DNA of 64,000 nucleotides from Hydractinia symbiolongicarpus (Eukaryota; Cnidaria; Hydrozoa; Anthoathecata; Hydractiniidae), in assembly GCF_029227915.1 (NCBI RefSeq), contig NC_079879.1:1674001-1738000 (forward strand), in the 5' to 3' direction. The notes below the pieces were generated by a model that had not been told where the DNA came from, did no database searches, and saw nothing but the letters and a program-made list of their open reading frames with translations. Every line of letters begins with the position of its first letter. Position 1 is the stretch's first letter. The translations under genes were made by a program, and so were the position numbers. Of the stretch, positions 35,709-47,001 are shown one piece after another.

Positions 35709-35910
35709 GCATGAGACTTGTAGTTTTCAAAAATGATTTCATTTTTGATGAGACGCTGAATAAAAAAGGTTTAATCGCCGGCAAACGAAAACCGCGATTT
35801 TCCGTAAATCCCGGGCTTGGCCCGTATAGCCGAATGTATACAAAGAAAGTACCCAGGGAGTAAACTCATTTCCCGAACGATTTTTTAAATTAATTTTCCA
35901 CCACTAAAAC
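35709..35910. repeat. Class I unit following D
   Basis: It has the consensus dyad followed by GAATAAAAAAGGTTTAATCG. Most I units have CAAACGCAAACCCG; this first one reads CAAACGAAAACCG and is 202 bp. I units also start at 39359, 41387, 45177, 52279, 53363, 55732, 57019 and 59049. Only the 41387 copy is not preceded by D, so D-I normally travels as a dimer. Confidence 0.88.
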
Positions 35911-36924
35911 GCATAAGACTTGTAGTTCTTAAAAACGATTTCATTTTTGATGAGACGCTGAATATAAGGAGTTTAATCTCCAGCAAACGAAAACCCGCGA
36001 TTTCCCGTAAATCCCGGGCTTGGTCCGTATAGTCGAATGTACACAAAGAAAGTGCCCAGGGAGTAAACTCATTTCCCGAACAATTCTTTAAATTTTTTTT
36101 TCACCACTAAAACGCATGGGACTTGTAGTTTTCAGAAATGTTTTCATTTTTGATGAGACGCTGAATAAAAGAAGTTTAATTGCCGGGAAACGAAAACCCT
36201 CGATTTCCCGTAAATCCCGGGCTTGGCCCGTATAGTCGAATGTATACAAAGAAAGTACCCAGGGAGTAAACTCATTTCCCGAACGATTTTTAAATTAATT
36301 TATCACCACTAAAACGCATGAGACTTGTAGTTTTCAAAAACGATTTCATTTTTGATGAAAGGCTGAATAAAAGGAGTTTAATCTCCGGCAAACGAAAACC
36401 CGCGAATTCCCGTAAATCCCGGACTGGGACCGTATAGTCAAAAGGATACAAAGAAAGAACCCAGGGAGTAAACTCATTTCCCGAACAATTCTTTAAATTA
36501 TTTCTTCACCACTAAAACGCATGAGACTTGTAGTTCTCAAAAATCATTTCATTTTTGATGAGACGCTAAATAAAAGAAGCTTAATCGCCGGCAAACGAAA
36601 ACCCGCGATTTCCCGTAAATCCCGGGCTTGGCCCGTATAGTCGAATGTATACAAAGAAAGTACCCAAGGAGTAAACTCATTTCCCGAACGATTTTTTAAA
36701 TTAATTTTCCACCACTAAAACGCATAAGACTTGTAGTTTTCAAAAACGATTTCATTTTTGATGAGACGCTGAATAAAAGGAGTTTAATCTTTGGCAAACG
36801 AAAACACGCGATTTCCCGTAAATCCCGGGCTTGGCCCGTATAGTCGAATGTATACAAAGAAAGTACCCAGGAAGTAAACTCATTTTCCGAACGATTTTTT
36901 AAATTATTTTTTCACCACTAAAAC
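35911..36924. repeat. Five-unit cassette E-F-K2-A'-C, copy 1
   Basis: Units start at 35911, 36114, 36316, 36519 and 36722. F begins GCATGGG, K2 has CGCGAATTCCCG and CAAAAGGATAC, and A' has AAAGAAGCTTAATCG, creating an AAGCTT site. The cassette recurs at 40374 and 45380. Confidence 0.88.
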
Positions 36925-37329
36925 GCATGAGACTTGTAGTTCTCAAAAATCATTTCATTTTTGATGAGACGCTAAATAAAAAAAGCTTAATCGCCGGCAA
37001 ACGAAAACCCGCGATTTCCCGTAAATCCCGGGCTTGGTCCGTATAGTCGAATGTACACAAAGAAAGTACCCAGGGAGTAAACTCATTTCCCGAACAATTC
37101 TTTAAATTATTTTTTCACCACTAAAACGCATGAGACTTGTAGTTTTCAGAAATGTTTTCATTTTTGATGAGACGCTGAATAAAAGAAGTTTAATTGCCGG
37201 GAAACGAAATTCCTCGATTTCCCGTAAATCCCGGGCTTGGCCCGTATAGTCGAATGTATACAAAGAAAGTACCCAGGGAGTAAACTCATTTCCCGAACGA
37301 TTTTTAAATTAATTTATCACCACTAACAC
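36925..37329. repeat. Two units A'-F between cassettes
   Basis: A' at about 36925 has AAAAAAGCTTAATCG and a TGGTCCG tail; F at about 37128 has GCCGGGAAACG and AAATTCCTCG. The F tail ends in the 202-bp form TTTTTAAATTAATTTAT. Confidence 0.78.
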
Positions 37330-37937
37330 GCATGAGACTTGTTGTTTTCAAAAACGATTTCATTTTTGATGAGACGATGAATAAAAGGAGTTTAATCTCC
37401 GGCAAACGAAAACCCGCGATTTCCCGTAAATCCCAGACTCGGCCCGTATAGTCGAATGTATACAAAGAAAGTACCCAGGGAGTAAACTCATTCCCCGAAC
37501 GATTTTTTAAATTAATTTTTCACCACTAAAACGCATAAGACTTGTAGTTTTCAAAAACGATTTCATTTTTGTTGAGACGCTGAATAAAAGGAGTTTAATC
37601 TCCGCCTAACGATAACCCACGATTTACTGTAACTGCCGGGCTTGGCCCGTGTAGTCGAATGTATACAAAGAAAGTACACAGGGAGTAAACTCATTTCCCG
37701 AACGATTTTTTAAATTATTTTTTCACCACTAAAACGCATGAGACTTGTAGCTTTCAAAAATGATTTCATTTTTGATGAGACGCTGAATAAAAGGAGTTTA
37801 ATTGCCGGCAAACGAAAACTCGCGATTTCACGTATATCCCGGACTCGGCCCGTATAGTCAAAAGTATACAAAGAAAGTACCCAGGGAGTAAACTCATTTC
37901 CCGAACGATTTTTAAATTAATTTATCACCACTAAAAC
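37330..37937. repeat. Three-unit HOR Z-L-N, copy 1 (608 bp)
   Basis: Units start at 37330 (ACACGCATGAG, TTGTTGTTTTC, GACGATG), 37533 (L, TTGTTGAGACG, CTCCGCCTAACG) and 37736 (TAGCTTTC, TTTCACGTATATC). CTCCGCCTAACG is private to this pair and repeats at 609 bp. Confidence 0.92.
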
Positions 37938-38546
37938 GCATGAGACTTGTTGTTTTCAAAAACGATTTCATTTTTGATGAGACGATGAATAAAAGGAGTT
38001 TAATCTCCGGCAAACGAAAACCCGCAATTTCCCGTAAATCCCAGACTCGGCCCGTATAGTCGAATGTATACAAAGAAAGTACCCAGGGAGTAAACTCATT
38101 CCCCGAACGATTTTTTAAATTAATTTTTCACCACTAAAACGCATAAGACTTGTAGTTTTCAAAAACGATTTCATTTTTGTTGAGACGCTGAATAAAAGGA
38201 GTTTAATCTCCGCCTAACGATAACCCGCGATTTACTGTAAATGCCGGGCTTGGCCCGTGTAGTCGAATGTATACAAAGAAAGTACACAGGGAGTAAACTC
38301 ATTTCCCGAACGATTTTTTAAATTATTTTTTCACCACTAAAACGCATGAGACTTGTAGTTTTCAAAAATGATTTCATTTTTGATGAGACGCTGAATAAAA
38401 GGAGTTTAATTGCCGGCAAACGAAAACTCGCGATTTACCGTATATCCCGGACTCGGCCCGTATAGCCAAAAGTATACAAAGAAAGTACCCAGCGATTAAA
38501 CTCATTTCCCGAACGATTCTTTAAATTATTTTTTCACCACTAAAAC
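37938..38546. repeat. Three-unit HOR Z-L-N, copy 2 (609 bp)
   Basis: Units start at 37938, 38141 and 38344. It is a direct copy with small changes (CCCGCAATTTC, ATAACCCGCG, TTTACCGTATATC, ATAGCCAAAAG). Confidence 0.92.
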
Positions 38547-39764
38547 GCATGAGACTTGTAGTTTTCAAAATTGATTTCATTTTTGATGAGACGCTGAATA
38601 AAAGAAGTTTAATCGCCGGCAAACGAAAACCCGCGATTTCCCGTAACTCCCGGGCTTGACCCGTATAGTTGAATGCATACAAAGAAAGTACCCAGGGAGT
38701 AAACTCATTTCCCGAACGATTTTTTAAATTAATTTTCCACCACTAAAACGCATAAGACTTGTAGTTTTCAAAAGCGATTTCATTTTTGATGAGACGCTGA
38801 ATAAAAGGAGTTTAATCTCCGGCAAACGAAAACCCGCGATTTCCCGTAAATCCCGGGCTTGGACCGTATAGTCGAATGTACACAAAGAAAGTACCCAGGG
38901 AGTAAACTCATTTCGCGAACGATTCTTCAAATTATTTTTACACCACTAAAACGCGTGAGACTTGTAGTTTTTAAAAATGTTTTCATTTTTGATGAGACGC
39001 TAAATAAAAGAAGTTTAATCGCCGGCAAACGAAAACCCGTTATTTCCCGTAAATCCCGGGCTTGACCCGTAAAGTCGAATGTATACAAAGAAAGTACCCA
39101 GGGAGTAAACTGATTTCCCTAACGATTTTTCAAATAATTTCTGCACCAATGGAACGAATGAGACTTGTAGTATTCAAAAATGTTTATATTTTTGATGAGA
39201 CGCTGACTAAAAGATGTTTAATTGCCGGCAAACGAAAACCCGCCATTTCCCCTAAATCTCGGACTCGGCCCGTAAAATTAAAAGTATACAAAGAAAGTAC
39301 CCAGGGGGTAAACTCATTTCCCGAACGATTTTTTAAATCATTTTTTCACCACTAAAACGCATGAGACTTGTAGTTTTCAAAAATGATTTCATTTTTGATG
39401 AGACGCTGAATAGAAAAGGTTTAATCGCCGGCAAACGCAAACCCGCGATTTTCCGTAAATCCCGGGCTATGCCCGTATAGCCGAATGTATACAAAGAAAG
39501 TACCCAGGGAGTCAACTCATTTCCCGAACGATTTTTTAAATTAATTTTCCACCCATAAAACGCATAAGACTTGTAGTTTTTAAAAACGATTTCATTTTTG
39601 ATGAGACGCTGAATATAAGGAGTTTAATCTCCAGCGAACGAAAACCCGCGATTTCCCGTAAATCCCGGGCTTGGTCCGTATAGTCGAATGTACACAAAGA
39701 AAGTACCCAGCGATTAAACTCATTTCCCGAACGATTCTTTAAATTATTTTTTCACCACTAAAAC
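38547..39764. repeat. Six-unit HOR B5-C-Q-D-I-E (1,218 bp)
   Basis: Units start at 38547, 38750, 38953, 39156, 39359 and 39562. Private markers are GTTGAATGCATAC in B5, CAAAAGCGATTTC in C, the ACGCGTGAG anchor at 38953 and CCACCCATAAAAC before E. All but D-I recur in the next block. Confidence 0.9.
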
Positions 39765-40373
39765 GCATGAGACTTGTAGTTTTCAAAATTGATTTCATTT
39801 TTGATGAGACGCTGAATAAAAGAAGTTTAATCGCCGGCAAACGAAAACCCGCGATTTCCCGTAAATCCCAGGCTTGACCCGTATAGTTGAATGCATACAA
39901 AGAAAGTACCCAGGGAGTAAACTCATTTCCCGAACGATTTTTTAAATTAATTTTCCACCACTAAAACGCATAAGACTTGTAGTTTTCAAAAGCGATTTCA
40001 TTTTTGATGAGACGCTGAATAAAAGGAGTTTAATCTCCGGCAAACGAAAACCCGCGATTTCCCGTAAATCCCGGGCTTGGACCGTATAGTCGAATGTACA
40101 CAAAGAAAGTACCCAGGGAGTAAACTCATTTCGCGAACGATTCTTCAAATTATTTTTACACCACTAAAACGCGTGAGACTTGTAGTTTTTAAAAATGTTT
40201 TCATTTTTGATGAGACGCTAAATAAAAGAAGTTTAATCGCCGGCAAACGAAAACCCGTTATTTCCCGTAAATCCCGGGCTTGACCCGTATAGTCGAATGT
40301 ACACAAAGAAAGTACCCAGGGAGTAAACTCATTTCCCGAACAATTCTTTAAATTAATTTTCCACCCATAAAAC
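39765..40373. repeat. Three-unit HOR B5-C-Q, the D-I-less version (609 bp)
   Basis: Units start at 39765, 39968 and 40171, 1,218 bp after the previous copy. The third unit keeps the private ACGCGTGAG, but its tail goes straight to CCACCCATAAAAC and E at 40374. The D and I units between Q and E in the previous copy are absent, giving a 406-bp presence/absence difference. Confidence 0.9.
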
Positions 40374-41386
40374 GCATAAGACTTGTAGTTTTTAAAAACG
40401 ATTTCATTTTTGATGAGACGCTGAATATAAGGAGTTTAATCTCCAGCGAACGAAAACCCGCGATTTCCCGTAAATCCCGGGCTTGGTCCGTATAGTCGAA
40501 TGTACACAAAGAAAGTACCCAGGGAGTAAACTCATTTCCCGAACAATTCTTTAAATTATTTTTCACCACTAAAACGCATGGGACTTGTAGTTTTCAGAAA
40601 TGTTTTCATTTTTGATGAGACGCTGAATAAAAGAAGTTTAATTGCCGGGAAACGAAAACCCTCGATTTCCCGTAAATCCCGGGCTTGGCCCGTATAGTCG
40701 AATGTATACAAAGAAAGTACCCACGGAGTAAACTCATTTCCCGAACGATTTTTAAATTAATTTATCACCACTAAAACGCATGAGACTTGTAGTTTTCAAA
40801 AACGATTTCATTTTTGATGAGACGCTGAATAAAAGGAGTTTAATCTCCGGCAAACAAAAACCCGCGAATTCCCGTAAATCCCGGACTGGGACCGTATAGT
40901 CAAAAGGATACAAAGAAAGTACCCAGGGAGTAAACTCATTTCCCGAACAATTCTTTAAATTATTTCTTCACCACTAAAACGCATGAGACTTGTAGTTCTC
41001 AAAAATCATTTCATTTTTGATGAGACGCTAAATAAAAGAAGCTTAATCGCCGGCAAACGAAAACCCGCGATTTCCCGTAAATCCCGGGCTTGGCCCGTAT
41101 AGTCGAATGTATACAAAGAAAGTACCCAAGGAGTAAACTCATTTCCCGAACGATTTTTTAAATTAATTTTCCACCACTAAAACGCATAAGACTTGTAGTT
41201 TTCAAAAACGATTTCATTTTTGATGAGACGCTGAATTAAAGGAGTTTAATCTCCGGCAAACGAAAACACGCGATTTCCCGTAAATCCCGGGCTTGGCCCG
41301 TATAGTCGAATGTATACAAAGAAAGTACCCAGGGAGTAAACTCATTTCCCGAACGATTTTTTAAATTATTTTTTCACCACTAAAAC
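40374..41386. repeat. Five-unit cassette E-F-K2-A'-C, copy 2
   Basis: Units start at 40374, 40576, 40778, 40981 and 41184. It matches 35911-36924, including GCATGGG in F and AAGCTT in A'. F has lost one base in TATTTTTCACC. Confidence 0.9.
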
Positions 41387-42197
41387 GCATGAGACTTGTA
41401 GTTTTCAAAACTGATTTCATTTTTGATGAGACGCTGAATAAAAAAGGTTTAATCGCCGGCAAACGCAAACCCGCGATTTTCCGTAAATCCCGGGCTTGGC
41501 CCGTATAGCCGAATGTATACAAAGAAAGTACCCAGGGAGTAAACTCATTTCCGGAACGATTTTTTAAATTAATTTTCCACCACTAAAACGCATAAGACTT
41601 GTAGTTTTTAAAAACGATTTCATTTTTGATGAGACGCTGAATATAAGGAGTTTAATCTCCAGCGAACGAAAACCCGCGATTTCCCGTTAATCCCGGGCTT
41701 GGTCCGTATAGTCGAATGTACACAAAGAAAGTACCCAGGGAGTAAACTCATTTCCCGAACAATTCTTTAAATTATTTTTTCACCACTAAAACGCATGAGA
41801 CTTGTAGTTTTCAGAAATGTTTTCATTTTTGATGAGACGCTGAATAAAAGAAGTTTAATTGCCGGGAAACGAAAACCCTCGATTTCCCGTAAATCCCGGG
41901 CTTGGCCCGTATAGTCGAATGTATACAAAGAAAGTACCCAGGGAGTAAACTCATTTCCCGAACGATTTTTAAATTAATTTATCACCACTAAAACGCATGA
42001 GACTTGTAGTTTTCAAAAACGATTTCATTTTTGATGAGACGCTGAATAAAAGGAGTTTAATCTACGGCAAACGAAAACCCGCGAATTCCGGTAAATCCCG
42101 GACTGGGACCGTACAGTCAAAAGGATACAAAGAAAGTACCCAGGAAGTAAACTCATTTCCCGAACAATTCTTTAAATTATTTCTTCACCACTAAAAC
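41387..42197. repeat. Four units I-E-F-K2
   Basis: Units start at 41387, 41590, 41793 and 41995. I here has AAAACTGATTTC and lacks a D before it. K2 has CTACGGCAAACG, AATTCCGGTAAATC and CGTACAGTC, private single-base changes. Confidence 0.83.
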
Positions 42198-43212
42198 GCA
42201 TGAGACTTGTAGTTTTCAAAAACGATTTCATTTTTGATGAGACGCTGAATAAAAGGAGTTTAATCTCCGGCAAACGAAAACACGCAATTTCCCGTAAATC
42301 CCAGGCTTGGCCCGTATAGTCGAATGTATACAAAGAAAGTACCCAGTGAGTAAAATAATTTCCCGAACGATTCTTTAAATTATTTTTTCACCACTAAAAC
42401 GCATGAGACTTGTTGTTTTCAAAAACGATTTCATTTTTGATGAGACGATGAATAAAAGGAGTTTAATCTCCGGCAAACGAAAACACGCAATTTCCCGTAA
42501 ATCCCAGGCTTGGCCCGTATAGTCGAATGTATACAAAGAAAGTACCCAGTGAGTAAAATAATTTCCCGAACGATTCTTTAAATTATTTTTTTACCACTAA
42601 AACGCATGAGACTTGTTGTTTTCAAAAACGATTTCATTTTTGATGAGACGATGAATAAAAGGAGTTTAATCTCCGGCAAACGAAAACCCGCGATTTCCCG
42701 TAAATCCCAGACTCGGCCCGCATAGTCGAATGTATACAAAGAAAGTACCCAGGGAGTAAACTCATTCCCCGAACGATTTTTTAAATTAATTTTTCACCAC
42801 TAAAACGCATAAGACTTGTAGTTTTCAAAAACGATTTCATTTTTGTTGAGACGCTGAATAAAAGGAGTTTAATCTCCGGCTAACGATAACCCGCGATTTA
42901 CTGTAAATGCCGGGCTTGGCCCGTGTAGTCGAATGTATACAAAGAAAGTACACAGGGAGTAAACTCATTTCCCGAACGATTTTTTAAATTATTTTTTCAC
43001 CACTAAAACGCATGAGACTTGTAGTTTTCAAAAATGATTTCATTTTTGATGAGACGCTGAATAAAAGGAGTTTAATTGCCGGCAAACGAAAACTCGCGAT
43101 TTCCCGTATATCCCGGACTCGGCCCGTAAAGTCAAAAGTATACAAAGAAAGTACCCAGCGATTAAACTCATTTCCCGAACGATTCTTTAAATTATTTTTT
43201 CATCACTAAAAC
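42198..43212. repeat. Five-unit HOR, copy 1 (1,015 bp): C-Z-Z-L-N
   Basis: Units start at 42198, 42401, 42604, 42807 and 43010. Two successive Z units carry TTGTTGTTTTC and GACGATG. The first Z has ACACGCAATTTCCC and the second is preceded by TTTTTTTACCAC. L has CTCCGGCTAACG, and N ends TTTTTTCATCAC. All recur at an offset of 1,015 bp. Confidence 0.93.
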
Positions 43213-44227
43213 GCATGAGACTTGTAGTTTTCAAAATTGATTTCATTTTTGATGAGACGCTGAATAAAAGAAGTTTAATCGCCGGCAAACGAAAACACGC
43301 AATTTCCCGTAAATCCCAGGCTTGGCCCGTATAGTCGAATGTATACAAAGAAAGTACCCAGTGAGTAAAATAATTTCCCGAACGATTCTTTAAATTATTT
43401 TTTCACCACTAAAACGCATGAGACTTGTTGTTTTCAAAAACGATTTCATTTTTGATGAGACGATGAATAAAAGGAGTTTAATCTCCGGCAAACGAAAACA
43501 CGCAATTTCCCGTAAATCCCAGGCTTGGCCCGTATAGTCGAATGTATACAAAGAAAGTACCCAGTGAGTAAAATAATTTCCCGAACGATTCTTTAAATTA
43601 TTTTTTTACCACTAAAACGCATGAGACTTGTTGTTTTCAAAAACGATTTCATTTTTGATGAGACGATGAATAAAAGGAGTTTAATCTCCGGCAAACGAAA
43701 ACCCGCGATTTCCCGTAAATCCCAGACTCGGCCCGCATAGTCGAATGTATACAAAGAAAGTACCCAGGGAGTAAACTCATTCCCCGAACGATTTTTTAAA
43801 TTAATTTTTCACCACTAAAACGCATAAGACTTGTAGTTTTCAAAAACGATTTCATTTTTGTTGAGACGCTGAATAAAAGGAGTTTAATCTCCGGCTAACG
43901 ATAACCCGCGATTTACTGTAAATGCCGGGCTTGGCCCGTGTAGTCGAATGTATACAAAGAAAGTACACAGGGAGTAAACTCATTTCCCGAACGATTTTTT
44001 AAATTATTTTTTCACCACTAAAACGCATGAGACTTGTAGTTTTCAAAAATGATTTCATTTTTGATGAGACGCTGAATAAAAGGAGTTTAATTGCCGGCAA
44101 ACGAAAACTCGCGATTTCCCGTATATCCCGGACTCGGCCCGTAAAGTCAAAAGTATACAAAGAAAGTACCCAGCGATTAAACTCATTTCCCGAACGATTC
44201 TTTAAATTATTTTTTCATCACTAAAAC
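43213..44227. repeat. Five-unit HOR, copy 2 (1,015 bp)
   Basis: Direct copy with the private markers TTTTTTTACCAC, CTCCGGCTAACG, CGGCCCGCATAG and TTTCATCAC. The first unit differs in its 5' half, which is B (AAAATTGATT, CGCCGGC) where copy 1 has C. The breakpoint lies inside that unit, near the shared ACACGCAATTTCCC. Confidence 0.93.
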
Positions 44228-45379
44228 GCATGAGACTTGTAGTTTTCAAAATTGATTTCATTTTTGATGAGACGCTGAATAAAAGAAGTTTAATCGCCGG
44301 CAAACAAGAACCCGCGATTTCCTGTAAATCCCGGGGTTGGACCGTATAGTCGAATGTACACAAAGAAAGTACCCAGGGAGTACACTCATTTCGCGAACGA
44401 TTCTTCAAATTATTTTTACACCACTAAAACGCATGAGACTTGTAGTTTTTAAAAATGTTTTCATTTTTGATGAGACGCTGAATAAAATTAGTTTAATCGC
44501 CGGCAAACGAAAACCCGCGATTTCCCGTAAATCCCGGGCTTGGCCCGTATAGTCGAATGTAAACAAAGAAAGTACCCAGGGAGTAAACTCATTTCCCGAA
44601 CGATTTTTTAAATTAATTTTCCACCACTAAAACGCATAAGACTTGTAGTTTTCAAAAATGATTTCATTTTTTATGAGACGCTGAATAAAAGAAGTTTAAT
44701 CGCCGGCAAACGAAAACCCGCAATTGATTTTCCGAACGACTTTTCAAGAAATTTCTGCACCACTAGAACGAATGAGACTTGTAGTATTCAAAAATGTTTA
44801 CATTTTTGATGAGACGCTGAATAAAAGAAGTTTAATCGCCGGTAAACGAAAACCCGCAATTTCACGTAAATCCCGGGCTTGGCCCGTAAAGTCGAATGTA
44901 TACAAAAGAAAGTACCCAGGGAGTAAACTGATTTCCCTAACGATTTTTCAAATAATTTCTGCACCAATGGAACGAATGAGACTTGTAGTATTCAAAAATG
45001 TTTATATTTTTGATGAGACGCTGACTAAAAGATGTTTAATTGCTGGCAAACGAAAACCCGCCATTTCCCCTAAATCTCGGACTCGGCCCGTAAAATTAAA
45101 AGTATACAAAGAAAGTACCCAGGGGGTAAACTCATTTCCCGAACGATTTTTTAAATCATTTTTTCACCACTAAAACGCATGAGACTTGTAGTTTTCAAAA
45201 ATGATTTCATTTTTGATGAGACGCTGAATAAAAAAGGTTTAATCGCCGGCAAACGCAAACCCGCGATTTTCCGTAAATCCTGGGCTTGGCCCGTATAGCC
45301 GAATGTATACAAAGAAAGTACCCAGGGAGTAAACTCATTTCCCGAACGATTTTTTAAATTAATTTTCCACCACTAAAAC
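44228..45379. repeat. Six-unit block B/C-Q-Qt(short)-D'-D-I, reduced relative of the 51-58 kb HOR
   Basis: Units start at 44228 (B 5' half, C 3' half with GGTTGGACCG), 44431 (Q, AATAAAATTAGTTT), 44634 (136 bp), 44770 (D', 204 bp owing to ATACAAAAGAAAG), 44974 (D) and 45177 (I). The class order is that of 54378-55934 with members missing. This is either a simplified copy or an earlier stage of that large HOR. Confidence 0.83.
44634..44769. repeat. Short 136-bp unit, Qt/d chimera
   Basis: The 5' half is Qt (GCATAAG, CATTTTTTATGAG, CCCGCAATT), as in the full-length unit at 54987. It then joins directly to GATTTTCCGAACGACTTTTC, skipping the 67 bp that normally run from TCCCGTAAAT to GTAAACT. Recombination between a full Qt and a short d unit would produce exactly this, with no need for a second independent deletion. 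Confidence 0.9.
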
Positions 45380-46392
45380 GCATAAGACTTGTAGTTTTTA
45401 AAAACGATTTCATTTTTGATGAGACGCTGAATATAAGGAGTTTAATCTCCAGCGAACGAAAACCCGCGATTTCCCGTAAATCCCGGGCTTGGTCCGTATA
45501 GTCGAATGTACACAAAGAAAGTACCCAGGGAGTAAACTCATTTCCCGAACAATTCTTTAAATTATTTTTTCACCACTAAAACGCATGAGACTTGTAGTTT
45601 TCAGAAATGTTTTTATTTTTGATGAGACGCTGAATAAAAGAAGTTTAATTGCCGGCAAACGAAAACCCTCGATTTCCCGTAAATCCCGGGCTTGGCCCGT
45701 ATAGTCGAATGTATACAAAGAAAGTACCCAGGGAGTAAACTCATTTCCCGAACGATTTTTAAATTAATTTATCACCACTAAAACGCATGAGACTTGTAGT
45801 TTTCAAAAACGATTTCATTTTTGATGAGACGCTGAATAAAAGGAGTTTAATCTCCGGCAAACGAAAACCCGCGAATTCCCGTAAATCCGGACTGGGACCG
45901 TATAGTCAAAAGGATACAAAGAAAGTACCCAGGGAGTAAACTCATTTCCCGAACGATTCTTTAAATTATTTCTTCACCACTAAAACGCATGAGACTTGTA
46001 GTTCTCAAAAATCATTTCATTTTTAATGAGACGCTAAATAAAAGAAGCTTAATCGCCGGCAAACGAAAACCCGCGATTTCCCGTAAATCCCGGGCTTGGC
46101 CCGTATAGTCGAATGTATACAAAGAAAGTACCCAAGGAGTAAACTCATTTCCCGAACGATTTTTTAAATTAATTTTCCACCACTAAAACGCATAAGACTT
46201 GTAGTTTTCAAAAACGATTTCATTTTTGATGAGACGCTGAATAAAAGGAGTTTAATCTCCGGCAAACGAAAACACGCGATTTCCCGTAAATCCCGGGCTT
46301 GGCCCGTATAGTCGAATGTATACAAAGAAAGTACCCAGTGAGTAAAATAATTTCCCGAACGATTCTTTAAATTATTTTTTCACCACTAAAAC
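45380..46392. repeat. Five-unit cassette E-F-K2-A'-C, copy 3
   Basis: Units start at 45380, 45583, 45785, 45987 and 46190. F has ATGTTTTTATTTTTG, K2 lost a base (AAATCCGGACTGG), and A' has TTTTTAATGAGACG plus AAGCTT. It matches the copies at 35911 and 40374. Confidence 0.9.
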
Positions 46393-47001
46393 GCATGAGA
46401 CTTGTTGTTTTCACAAACGATTTCATTTTTGATGAGACGATGAATAAAAGGAGTTTAATCTCCGGCAAACGAAAATCTGCGATTTTTCGTATATCACGGA
46501 CTCGGCCCGTATAGTCAAAAGTATACAAAGAAAGTACCTTAAGAGTAAACTCATTTCCCGAACGATTCTTTAAATTATTTTTTCACCACTAAAACGCATG
46601 AGACTTGTAGTTTTCAAAATTGATTTCATTTTTGATGAGACGCTGAATAAAAAAAGTTTAATCGCCGGCAAACGAAAACCCGCGATTTCCCGTAAATCCC
46701 GGGCTTGGCCCGTATAGTCGAATGTATACAAAGAAAGTACCCAGGGAGTAAACTCATTTCCCGAACGATTTTTTAAATTAATTTTCCACCACTAAAACGC
46801 ATGAGACTTGTATTTTTCAAAAATGATTTCATTTTTGATGAGACGCTGAATAAAAGGAGTTTAATTGCCGGCAAACAAAAACTCGCGATTTCCCGTATAT
46901 CCCGGACTCGGCCCGTATAGTCAAAAGTATACAAAGAAAGTACCTTAGGAGTAAACTCATTTCCCGAACGATTCTTTAAATTATTTTTTCACCACTAAAA
47001 C
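46393..47001. repeat. Three units Z/P, B, O/P: compressed relative of the B5 HOR
   Basis: Units start at 46393, 46596 and 46799. The first has a Z 5' half (TTGTTGTTTTC, GACGATG) and a P 3' half (AAAATCTGCG, TTTTTCGTATATCACGG). The third starts as O (AACAAAAACTCGCG) but ends in P tail (ACCTTAGGAG), so O and P have fused into one unit. Confidence 0.83.

Noticed and set aside
44724-45173. Longest open reading frame, 149 codons, rich in Lys/Arg
   Set aside because: It runs through three satellite units (D' and D among them). It is open only because a 204-bp unit keeps the frame across units (203 is not a multiple of 3). The same peptide segments recur wherever the repeat recurs, with no start-signal or codon pattern beyond the repeat.
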